Part shown: in pieces, positions 9,446 through 16,358 of the stretch
How positions within the stretch are numbered: the stretch's first letter is position 1
Layout: every line of letters starts with the position of its first letter
Assembly: GCA_016716715.1 (NCBI GenBank)
Contig: JADJVE010000005.1
Coordinates: 62,001 to 126,000, forward strand
DNA: 64,000 nucleotides
Reading direction: 5' to 3'
From: Acidobacteriota bacterium
Lineage (GTDB): Bacteria; Acidobacteriota; Thermoanaerobaculia; UBA5066
Translations under genes and position numbers: made by a program
Notes under the pieces: generated by a model
The model's database searches: none
What the model was told of the DNA's origin: nothing
The model's input: the letters and a program-made list of their open reading frames with translations, nothing else

Positions 9446-9787
9446 GTGGGACGCGTCGACTTCTACTACCACCGGGTCGGTTGAACGAGCTGCGGACGCA
9501 CCCGTGCGGTGCTCGAGAAGTCGAAGGCGGACGTCGGCGAGGAGCGCCCGTCCCGTTCCCGCCCGCTCACGGACGCGGACGCGAAGGCCCTGCTCAAGGA
9601 AGTCGACGAGGTGACGCTCGCGAGGGGCAAAACGGCACGGACCCTCCCGGCACGCAAGGTCTCTCTCGACGACCTCAGGGGGCCCACGGGCAATTTTCGC
9701 GCGCCGATGCTGCGCGTCGGCCGCCGCCTCCTCGTCGGATGGCACGAGGAATCGCTCCGGGAGCTTCTGGCACGGTCCTCGCGTTGA
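9446..9787 (+). CDS. ArsC/Spx-like thioredoxin-fold protein, probable selenoprotein (UGA at codon 13)
   Basis: The reading frame starts at GTG 9446, just after GGAGGGG, and gives VGRVDFYYHRVG, then TGA (9482-9484), then TSCGRTRAVLEKSKADVGEERPSR..., ending at TGA 9785-9787. ArsC/Spx/YffB proteins have an N-terminal beta strand followed at once by a CxxC or CxxS redox motif. Here the first cysteine codon is replaced by TGA, giving UTSC (U13, C16). The C-terminus FRAPMLRVGRRLLVGWHEESLRELL matches the family's cis-Pro and final strand-helix region. Total length of 113 residues fits the family. The frame is open on both sides, and a hairpin follows the TGA at SECIS distance. A plain reading would call only a truncated 92-residue protein from 9509. 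Likely role: thiol/selenol redox chemistry; the substrate is unknown and arsenate reduction is not implied. Confidence 0.8.
9486..9515 (+). promoter_or_regulatory. SECIS-like hairpin after UGA 9482-9484
   Basis: CGAGC (9486-9490) pairs with GCTCG (9511-9515), and inside it CGCAC (9497-9501) pairs with GTGCG (9504-9508). An alternative fold pairs GCAC (9498-9501) with GTGC (9509-9512) and exposes the loop CCGTGCG 18-24 bases after the UGA. Bacterial SECIS elements are hairpins in the coding region about 16-37 bases downstream of the UGA with a G (often GU) in the loop. Folding was done by eye. Confidence 0.5.
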
Positions 9788-9836
9788 TGGTTCCCCCGCG
9801 CCGAACCGGCGGCGGGAGATGGGTTCAGGAGAACGG

Positions 9837-10382
9837 ATGAAAAGGACTCTCGTCACGTGTGCGGCCCTGCTCGCGGCTCTGCCGGCGGCGGCCCAGGTTC
9901 AGGTCCAGACGCAGCAGACGGGCCCCGGCCCGGGCATCGCGGCCCCGCAGCAGCCGTCCCCCATCCCGTGCCCGGGCATGGGCGGACTCGAGGTCGGCCA
10001 GACGAGGACGTTCGCGTTCGAGCGGATGGCGAAGCTCGAGCCTGGAAAGGCGAAGGTCACGCGCGACGCGAAGGTCGTCCACAAGCCGGAGGGGCGGCCG
10101 TGGGTCATCACGGCCACGTTCGACTCCGACGCCGCGGACGCGAAGATCTTCGGCCTCTATTACTACGTCGACCCGCCCTCCGGCATCGGCGATGCCCTGC
10201 GCGAGCGCTACGGCAAGGGAACGGCGATTCCGTCGGCCGCGGACCAGACGTACTGGGATATCGGCTCGTGCGGCGTGCGCCTGAAATACCGCACGCGCAT
10301 GAACGAGAAGCAGCGGCCGGTCGAGGAGCTCTGGGTCGACCCGATCCCGGCGAAGGGAGCTCCGGCGAAGAAGAAGGGCTGA
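9837..10382 (+). CDS. Secreted hypothetical protein
   Basis: 181 residues. ATG 9837 is chosen over the in-frame ATG at 9819 because AGGAGA lies just upstream and the signal peptide (KRTLVTCAALLAALPAAAQ) starts there. The mature part has a short low-complexity Q/P stretch, then CPGMGGLEVGQTRTFAFERMAKLEP and a domain with GLYYYVDPPSGIGDALRERYGKGT and YWDIGSCGVRLKYR. Two cysteines could form a disulfide. I do not recognise the family. It lies nine bases before the penicillin-acylase homologue and is probably co-transcribed with it. Confidence 0.7.
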   Translation: MKRTLVTCAALLAALPAAAQVQVQTQQTGPGPGIAAPQQPSPIPCPGMGGLEVGQTRTFAFERMAKLEPGKAKVTRDAKVVHKPEGRPWVITATFDSDAADAKIFGLYYYVDPPSGIGDALRERYGKGTAIPSAADQTYWDIGSCGVRLKYRTRMNEKQRPVEELWVDPIPAKGAPAKKKG

Positions 10383-10391
10383 CGCGCGCGC

Positions 10392-12665
10392 ATGAAGCGC
10401 GCCCTCCTCGCCGCGGCGGCCGCGATCGCCGCAGCGGCGTTGCTCGCGGTCGGCACCCTTCTCTTTCTCATTCGAAGAAATCTTCCGGAGCTTTCTTCCG
10501 GCAGGATTCCCGGCCTCTCGTCGCGCGTGTCGGTCGCCTTCGACGACCGCGGCGTCGCGACCGTCACGGCCGCGACCGTCCGGGACGCGCTACGCGCGCA
10601 GGGCTGGCTCACGGCCCGCGAGCGATTCTTCCAGCTCGAGCTGCAGCGGCGCCTCGCGCGCGGTGAGCTGGCGGAGATCTTCGGGGCGGCGCTCCTCCCG
10701 TCGGACCGCGCGCACCGTACGCTCGGCTTTGCCCGCGTCGCCGCGGCGGCCGTTTCGCTCCTGCCGGAAGGGGAGCGCGCCGACCTCGAAGCGCTGGCGG
10801 AGGGGATCAACGCATTCCTCGACGCGCGGCCCGGCCGGCTCGGGCTCGAGTTCGCACTCCTCCGGGTTTCGCCCCGCCGTTTCACGCCCGCCGACGCGCT
10901 CGTGGTGCACCTTCTCATGTGCGAGGACCTGTCGACGTCGTGGCGGCGCGACCTCGCACTCGAGAAGCTCGCGCGCGTCGACCCCGCCGTCCGCCGCTTC
11001 GTGTCCGACACGGCGTCGGCGGACGACGTCCTTCTCCTCCCCGACGCGGCACCCTTCCTTCCGCCGCCTCTCCCGGAGCTCGGCGGCGTGCCGCTCGCCG
11101 CGCTGGGCCTCGGGGCCCTCCGGGAAGACGAGCCGCGCGGATCGAACTCCTGGGCCGTTTCCGGGGCCCTTTCGAAGAGCGGCAAGCCCCTCTTCGCGAA
11201 CGACCCTCACCTCGGGCTGACGCTTCCGGGAATCTGGCTCCCCATGCGTTTCGTCATCGCGGGCCGCCTCGTCGAGGGCGTCACGCTCCCCGGCCTGCCG
11301 GGCGTGATCCTCGGCCGGAACGCGCGCGTCTCGTGGGGCATGACGACGCTCCGGACGGACGTGCAGGACCTCTACCGCGAGACGATCGTGGGAAAGAAGG
11401 TGAAGCGGGGCGACGCGTGGGCGGACGTGATGGAGCGGACGGAGACGATCGCCGTTCGGAACGGAAAGCCCGAGACGTTCGTCGTCCGCGAGACGTCCCA
11501 CGGCCCGCTCGTCCAGGGCCGCATGGCGCTGAAGTGGCCCGCGCTCGACCCGTCGCTCATGCGCGTCCCGGAGAGCGCCGTCATGACGGCGACGGACCAC
11601 GAGTCTCTCTCTCGCTCGCTCGACGCGTTCCCGTATCCCGCCCACAACGTCGTATGGGCGGATGCGGCGGGCTCGATCGGCTGGCGCGCCACGGGCCTCG
11701 TCCCGATCCGGCGCGCCGGCACGGACGGCAGCGTCCCATACGACGGGGCCGACCCCGAGAACGACTGGAAGGGCTACGTCCCCCCCGCGGAGATGCCGCG
11801 CGTCGTCGATCCGCGCGAGGGCTTCGTCGTGACCGCGAACCAGCGCGACATCGGGACGCGCTTCTCTCGCCCGGTCACGACGGACTGGCCGTCGACGGAA
11901 CGCGCGCGCCGCATCGCGGACCTCCTCGGCGAGGCCGCGCGCGGGAAGAGGCCGCTCGACCGCGCCGCGATGGAGGCCCTTCAGCTCGACGACGTCTCGC
12001 CCGTTCTGAAGACGACGATGGCCGCCCTCGCGCCGGACCTGCCCGAGCCGTGGAGCGCGCGCTTCGCGAGCTGGGACGGCCGCGCGGACGCGGGCTCGAC
12101 GCTGTTCCTCGTCGCGCGGTCCGTACGCCGGAAATTCGCCGAGCGCGTTCTCGCCGCGTGGCGCGTTCCGCTCGAGGTCGGATTCCCCGACGTGCGGCTC
12201 CTCGAGCTCGCGCGTGCGGACGATGCGGCGTTCCGGCGGGCGCGCCTTGGTCCAAAGCGCACGCTCGTGAAAGCCGCCTTCGAGGCCGCGCGCGCCGACC
12301 TCTCCGCGCGCTTCGGCAGGGACGAGGCGCGCTGGACGTGGGGCGCGTCGAACCGGCTCGCCGTGAAGCACCCGCTCGGGCGGCTGCCCGGCCTCGGCTG
12401 GCTCTTCGACCCGCCGTCGTTCCCCCAGTCGGGCGCGGGCGGCACGCCGCGCGTCGCGACGCCGACGTACGGCCAGTCCATGCGGTTCGTCGTGGACTGG
12501 GGCGCCCCGGAGGAGGCGACGCTCGTGATCCCCTTCGGCGTTTCGGGCCACCTCGGGTCCGCGCACCGGACCGATCAGCTGACCGCGTGGCGTGGGGGCG
12601 ACCCCACGGGCGCGCACACGCGCTTCGCCCGCCCGCCCGCGACGACGCTGGAGATCACGCCGTGA
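10392..12665 (+). CDS. Penicillin acylase (S45) family Ntn-hydrolase
   Basis: 757 residues. An N-terminal helix (residues ~5-28) serves as signal or anchor, followed by RRNLPELSSGRIPGL and DDRGVATVTAATVRDALRAQGWLTARERFFQLELQRR, which is the alpha-chain start of this family. The linker and maturation site lie before GSNSW, where S251 would be the N-terminal nucleophile of the beta chain after self-cleavage. FANDPHLGLTLPGIWLPMRF and WGMTTLRTDVQDLY are conserved beta-chain motifs. The enzyme probably hydrolyses an amide such as an N-acyl amino acid, acyl-homoserine lactone or beta-lactam side chain; sequence alone does not say which. It overlaps the downstream M23 gene by four bases. Confidence 0.88.
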   Translation: MKRALLAAAAAIAAAALLAVGTLLFLIRRNLPELSSGRIPGLSSRVSVAFDDRGVATVTAATVRDALRAQGWLTARERFFQLELQRRLARGELAEIFGAALLPSDRAHRTLGFARVAAAAVSLLPEGERADLEALAEGINAFLDARPGRLGLEFALLRVSPRRFTPADALVVHLLMCEDLSTSWRRDLALEKLARVDPAVRRFVSDTASADDVLLLPDAAPFLPPPLPELGGVPLAALGLGALREDEPRGSNSWAVSGALSKSGKPLFANDPHLGLTLPGIWLPMRFVIAGRLVEGVTLPGLPGVILGRNARVSWGMTTLRTDVQDLYRETIVGKKVKRGDAWADVMERTETIAVRNGKPETFVVRETSHGPLVQGRMALKWPALDPSLMRVPESAVMTATDHESLSRSLDAFPYPAHNVVWADAAGSIGWRATGLVPIRRAGTDGSVPYDGADPENDWKGYVPPAEMPRVVDPREGFVVTANQRDIGTRFSRPVTTDWPSTERARRIADLLGEAARGKRPLDRAAMEALQLDDVSPVLKTTMAALAPDLPEPWSARFASWDGRADAGSTLFLVARSVRRKFAERVLAAWRVPLEVGFPDVRLLELARADDAAFRRARLGPKRTLVKAAFEAARADLSARFGRDEARWTWGASNRLAVKHPLGRLPGLGWLFDPPSFPQSGAGGTPRVATPTYGQSMRFVVDWGAPEEATLVIPFGVSGHLGSAHRTDQLTAWRGGDPTGAHTRFARPPATTLEITP
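10456..10492 (-). repeat. Dispersed low-GC repeat, copy 3
   Basis: Minus-strand core GATTTCTTCGAATGAGAAAG near the 5' end of the penicillin-acylase gene. The peptide there (LFLIRRNLPELSSG) aligns normally with the family, so the motif is carried by codon choice and not by an inserted peptide. Confidence 0.4.
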
Positions 12666-13495
12666 CCGGCATCGGAGCCCTTCTCGCGGCCGTGCTGTCC
12701 GTCGCCGCGGCGCCGCAAGCGATCCCGCAGGGAGGCGTCGCGGAGGTCCGGGTCGCGAGCGACGCGCCCCTCGCGGGCCTCGCTCTCGTGGACGGCGACC
12801 GGCGCATCCCGCTCGAGCGCGACGCATCCGGCCGGGCCTTTCGCGGGCTCTTCGGCGTGGACCTCGACGCGAAGCCGGGCGGGCGCGAGCTCGTCTTCGA
12901 GTCGGGGGACGGCAGTGCGCGGACCGCGGTCAAGACGCGCGTCCTCAAGGGCTCGTTCCGCGTCCAGAAGCTCTCGGTCGACCCGAAGTTCGTCGAGGTC
13001 CCGCCGGAGGAGAAGGAGCGCGTCAAGGCGGACGCGGAGCGCGTGAACGCGGCCTACCGCAGCGCGGAGGCGGCGCGGCGGTGGACGACCTTCGGCCGCC
13101 CGGTCGCCTTCGAAGGGACGAACTTCGGTTCCCGCCGCGTCTACAACGGCCGGACGACGGGCGTCCACGCGGGCCTCGACATGGGCGCTCCGAAGGGCAC
13201 GCCCGTGGCCGCGACCGCCGACGGTCGCGTCGCGCTCGCCGGCGATCTCTACTTCTCGGGCGGCACGGTCCTCCTCGACCACGGCGGAGGGCTCTTCACG
13301 ATGGTCATCCACCTCTCGCGGGTCGACGTGAAAGAGGGCGACGTCGTTTCGAAGGGAGCGATCGTCGGCCTCGTGGGCGCGACGGGACGCGTGACGGGGC
13401 CGCACCTCCACTGGGCGGCACGGCTCAACGGCGCCCGCGTGAATCCCGAGTTCCTCCTCGGGCTGCGGGGTTGGCCGGCGCCGGGTCTACACTGA
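12662..13495 (+). CDS. M23-family peptidoglycan endopeptidase
   Basis: 277 residues from a GTG overlapping the upstream stop. After a signal-like N-terminus there is a beta-rich domain (~25-100). The LytM/M23 domain has HAGLDMG (H169, D173) and GPHLHW (H248, H250), the zinc ligands and general base of this family. The core EGTNFGSRRVYNGRTTGVHAGLDMGAPKGTPV is typical. All catalytic residues are present, so it should be an active periplasmic hydrolase cutting peptide cross-links in peptidoglycan. The neighbouring amide hydrolase and OsmC protein do not suggest a shared pathway. Confidence 0.9.
   Translation: MTGIGALLAAVLSVAAAPQAIPQGGVAEVRVASDAPLAGLALVDGDRRIPLERDASGRAFRGLFGVDLDAKPGGRELVFESGDGSARTAVKTRVLKGSFRVQKLSVDPKFVEVPPEEKERVKADAERVNAAYRSAEAARRWTTFGRPVAFEGTNFGSRRVYNGRTTGVHAGLDMGAPKGTPVAATADGRVALAGDLYFSGGTVLLDHGGGLFTMVIHLSRVDVKEGDVVSKGAIVGLVGATGRVTGPHLHWAARLNGARVNPEFLLGLRGWPAPGLH
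13488..13493 (+). promoter_or_regulatory. -10 hexamer of a probable leaderless promoter (OsmC gene)
   Basis: TACACT, then six bases, then the ATG at 13500. The box lies inside the last codons of the M23 gene. It would let the OsmC gene be transcribed independently. Confidence 0.5.
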
Positions 13496-13499
13496 CGGG

Positions 13500-13910
13500 A
13501 TGAGCGTCCTCATCACGGGAAAGCTCGTGTCCCCGACCGCGACCGAGCTCGACCACGACCCCTCCCACGCGCGCGTCCCCACTCAGGCCCCGAAGGACAA
13601 CGGCGGCGACGGCAGCAGCTTTTCGCCCACCGACCTTTGCGCGGCTTCGCTCGCGGCCTGCGCGGCGACGACGCTGAGCCTCTTCGCCACCCGCTCCGGG
13701 ATCCCGCTCACGGGCGTGTCGTTCTCCGTCGAGAAGCACATGACGCCGGAGCCTCCGCGGCGGATCGCAAGACTCGTCCTCACGCTCACGATCGACTCGC
13801 CGTGCGGCGACGAGGACTACGGGAAGCTCGTCAACGCGGCAAAGACGTGCCCGGTGCGGCGCTCGCTTCACCCGGACGTCGTCGTCGACGAGACGTACGC
13901 CCGCGCCTGA
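13500..13910 (+). CDS. OsmC-family peroxidase
   Basis: 136 residues, matching the usual OsmC/Ohr length. The two redox cysteines are present: C54 in LAACAATTLS and C117 in TCPVRRSLHP. The sequence SFSPTDLCAASLAACAATT is the standard first-helix motif of OsmC. Family members reduce organic hydroperoxides through a Cys-Cys pair. It converges on the DedA-rhodanese gene, with ten bases between the two stop codons once the downstream UGA is read through. Both redox positions are cysteine, unlike the two nearby UGA-containing genes. Confidence 0.88.
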   Translation: MSVLITGKLVSPTATELDHDPSHARVPTQAPKDNGGDGSSFSPTDLCAASLAACAATTLSLFATRSGIPLTGVSFSVEKHMTPEPPRRIARLVLTLTIDSPCGDEDYGKLVNAAKTCPVRRSLHPDVVVDETYARA

Positions 13911-13919
13911 GCGGCGCGG

Positions 13920-14894
13920 TCACGCGACGGGCCGGAACGTCCCCGTCGGGCTGAGCGGGATCAAATCGCCCTCGATCTCGAAACCGGCCTCGGCCCACGC
14001 GTCCAGACCACCCTCGAGAGGGCGGACGAGCCGGAGCCCGCGATCCATGAAGAGGCGTGCCACACGGGCCGCCGAGGCTTCGTTGGGTCACGTGCAGTAG
14101 AGGATGATCTCCCGATCCGCGGGCAGGAGCGCGACGTGCGCGTCGAGGTCCTCGAGGTCGATCGTGAGCGCCCCTGGGATCCGGCGCGGGTCGCGCAGGC
14201 GCGCGTTCTTCGAACGCACGTCCACGACGACGGGCGCTTCGCCCGCGTCCATGAGCGACCTGAGGTCCGCGACGCGGATGCGCGCCATCCTGAGAAAGCG
14301 GTAGAACCGGCGCCGCTGATGCCACTTGAAGAGGATGTAGAGGCCGAGCCCGCCCGCCATGACGACGAACGCCCAGCCCCCGAGACTCGCGAGGAACGAG
14401 AGCACGCGGTCGACCGCGCCGTGGAACACGGCGCCGAGGAGGAGCGCGGAGCCCGCCCAGAGGAGCGTCCCGCCCGACGTGAAGAGGAGGAAGCGCGGGT
14501 ATCGGGTGCCCGACGCGCCCGCGAGGGGCGGCGCCACGGTCGAGTAGCCCGGCACGAACTTCGCGAAGAGGAGGGATGCGAGACCGTACTTCTCGAAGAT
14601 TCCCTCGGTCTGGCGCACGCAGGTGTCCGGCGAGAGCGAGACGCGGCAGAGCGTCTTGAGGAGCTTCTGCCCGTAGCGGCGGCCGAGCAGAAACCAGAGC
14701 GAGTCCGCCGCGACCGTCGCGACGAACGCCGCGAGGAGAAGCCTCACGAAGGAAAGCTTGCCGTCGGCGGCGAGCGCGCCCGCGACGACGAGCGTCGGGA
14801 CGGCCGGAATGGGCAGGCCGAGCTGCTCGAGGAGAACGTTCCCGAAAACGAGACTCGTTCCGTGCTTCAGGACGAGGGCGAAGAGCTCTTTCAC
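13920..14894 (-). CDS. DedA membrane protein fused to a rhodanese, probable selenoprotein (UGA at codon 269)
   Basis: Starts at GTG 14894 (VKELFALVLKHGTSLVFGNV). Residues 1-~165 are a DedA/VTT membrane domain with GLPIPAVPTLVVAGALAADGKLS and LFAKFVPGYSTVAPPLAGASG. Residues ~205-324 are a rhodanese domain: VVDVRSKNARLRDPRRIPGALTI, then EIILYCT, an in-frame TGA (14088-14090), PNEASAARVARLF and LVRPLEGGLDAWAEAGFEIE, ending at TGA 13920-13922. DedA-rhodanese proteins normally read YCxCPNE at this point; the second cysteine is the catalytic persulfide carrier. TGA replaces exactly that codon and the frame stays open for 55 more codons of matching rhodanese sequence. A selenocysteine (U269) is the simplest reading. 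A conventional caller would end the gene at 14088 and lose the catalytic half. Confidence 0.85.
14049..14081 (-). promoter_or_regulatory. SECIS-like hairpin after UGA 14088-14090
   Basis: On the minus strand GGCG-GCC pairs with GGC-A-CGCC around a five-base loop, CGTGT, with one bulged A. An outer GAAG/CTTC pair closes the element. The loop starts 22 bases after the UGA, inside the usual window for bacterial SECIS, and contains GU. Both SECIS candidates in this window share CGUG in the loop. Confidence 0.6.
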
Positions 14895-14901
14895 GCCGCC
14901 C

Positions 14902-15465
14902 TCAGCTCACGCCTGTCGACGACGAGGAGACCGAGCCCGGGTCCACGCCGAGGCGCGCGAGCGCGCGCTCCCAGAGCGTCTCGACTCCTCGGGCAAAGGC
15001 GAGGTCGGGTTCCCACGGGAGGACGAGCCACGCGCCCTCCTCCATCTCGCCCTCGAGCTGTTCGGCGTCCCAGCCGGCGTAGCCGAGGACGAGGAGGCCC
15101 CGCGGAGGCCCGTCGCCCGGCGCCTTGTCGAAGAGCTTCGGGAGGATCTCCGCGGACGCCGAGACCCAGAGGCCGGGCGCCATCTCGTTGCAGTCCACGC
15201 CGTCGACCTGTTCGCGGAAGAGCGCGACGAGGCCGTTCGTGAGGACCGGGCCGCCGATGTGGAGCGGCGTGGCGGGGTGGAGGGTCGTGTCGAGCGGCGG
15301 GGGCAGCAGCGTCACCGCGGGCTGGCCGAGAAGACGATTGACGACCCAGCCGAGAGCCCCGTCCTTCGTGTGGTGTCCCATGAGGACGACCGTCTTCGAA
15401 AAGTTCGGGTCCTGAAGGCCGGGCCCGGCCAGCAGCAGGTACGGCGCCGTCAGGGTCTCGACCAC
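14902..15465 (-). CDS. AlgH/YqgE (UPF0301) family protein
   Basis: 187 residues, the usual family length. The N-terminus VETLTAPYLLLAGPGLQDPNFSKTVVLMGHHTKDGALGWVVNR and the central PLHIGGPVLTNGLVALF are diagnostic for UPF0301. The fold is known from structures, but the biochemical role is not settled; it was first noted near alginate genes in Pseudomonas. The GTG start lies six bases after a TAAATT box. It is followed seven bases later by the DedA-rhodanese gene, so the pair may be co-transcribed. Confidence 0.9.
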   Translation of the reverse strand: MVETLTAPYLLLAGPGLQDPNFSKTVVLMGHHTKDGALGWVVNRLLGQPAVTLLPPPLDTTLHPATPLHIGGPVLTNGLVALFREQVDGVDCNEMAPGLWVSASAEILPKLFDKAPGDGPPRGLLVLGYAGWDAEQLEGEMEEGAWLVLPWEPDLAFARGVETLWERALARLGVDPGSVSSSSTGVS

Positions 15466-15471
15466 GGGGGG

Positions 15472-15477
15472 AATTTA
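15472..15477 (-). promoter_or_regulatory. -10 hexamer of a probable leaderless promoter (AlgH gene)
   Basis: On the minus strand TAAATT is followed by CCCCCC and the GTG at 15465, a gap of exactly six bases. No Shine-Dalgarno sequence is possible in between. Confidence 0.5.
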
Positions 15478-15479
15478 CC

Positions 15480-16358
15480 CTAACGCGGAGGCGTGCCGGC
15501 CGCCCAGGCCGCCTTCGCGATCGAGGCGATCGCCTTCTCGCGTGCCTCGGCGCCGGTTCCGCCGCGCGTGAAGACGGCGAGGACGGCATGCGAGCCGTCG
15601 GGCAGCGTCAGGATTCCGACGTCGTTCGACGAGAGCCGCATCGTCCCGGTCTTGTCGAAGACCTCCGCGCCCTTCGGGAGGCCTGCCCGGAAGCGCCGGC
15701 CGCTCGTCGCGCACCGCCGCATCGAGTCGAGGATCCGGTCGGTGGAAGCCTTCGAGAGGAGCTCGCCCTTGAAGAGGCGGGCGAGGAGGCCGGCCATGGC
15801 GTCCGGCGTCGTTCCGTTCTGCGCGCCCCGCTCGATCGCGTCGAGGTCCTTCTGCATCGCCGCGCCGAGCCCCTTCTCGTCCAGGGAGACGCGGATGCCG
15901 GAGACCCCCTTGGAGACGAGCGTCTGTTCGACGGCGGCGGGGCCGCCCAGGAGGCGGATCAGGAGGTCCGCGGCCGTGTTGTCGCTGTCGACGAGCATCA
16001 CGTCCACCATGCGCGCGACGGACACGCGCATTCCGGGCGTCCAGTGATCGTCGATCGGGCCGACCCTCTGGCGGTCCGACTCCTTCACCTCGACCTCCTG
16101 GTCGAGGCTCAGCTTGCCCCTCTCGACCGAGTCGAGGACGGCGATGGCGACGGGCAGCTTGAAGACGCTCGCCATCTGGAACGTCTCGGTCCCGCGCCAG
16201 GAGGCCGCGCGGCCGCTCTCGAGGTGCAGGACCGACACGCCCGCGACGAGGCCGCCCGTCTCGACCGCGCGCGCGGCGGCGACGATGGGATCGGGGGGCG
16301 CGGAATCGGGGGCGGGGGACGCGAGGGCAAGGAGGACGAGAGGGAGAACGAGAAGCAA
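15480..16358 (-). CDS. Class A beta-lactamase-like serine hydrolase
   Basis: 292 residues from a TTG at 16358, preceded by GGAGGAA inside the end of speA. A hydrophobic signal peptide (LLVLPLVLLALASPAP) precedes the catalytic domain. The serine-fold motifs are all present: SVFK (S64, K67), SDN (125-127), a glutamate in the omega-loop position (LDEKGL, E161) and KTG (236-238). These are the class A beta-lactamase elements, including the deacylating Glu. It may be a real beta-lactamase or a related periplasmic serine hydrolase; the loop after SLDEKGL differs from the classic ExxLN, so antibiotic hydrolysis is not certain. Confidence 0.8.
   Translation of the reverse strand: MLLVLPLVLLALASPAPDSAPPDPIVAAARAVETGGLVAGVSVLHLESGRAASWRGTETFQMASVFKLPVAIAVLDSVERGKLSLDQEVEVKESDRQRVGPIDDHWTPGMRVSVARMVDVMLVDSDNTAADLLIRLLGGPAAVEQTLVSKGVSGIRVSLDEKGLGAAMQKDLDAIERGAQNGTTPDAMAGLLARLFKGELLSKASTDRILDSMRRCATSGRRFRAGLPKGAEVFDKTGTMRLSSNDVGILTLPDGSHAVLAVFTRGGTGAEAREKAIASIAKAAWAAGTPPR

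Noticed and set aside
9509..9787. Independent 92-residue gene starting at GTG 9509
   Set aside because: It is the 3' part of the ArsC-like frame after the TGA; the upstream codons carry the redox motif and the ribosome-binding site.
9482..14090. TGA reassigned to an amino acid genome-wide, or both genes being pseudogenes
   Set aside because: TGA ends most genes here. The TGA positions coincide exactly with active-site cysteines and sequence after them is intact, which decay would not preserve.
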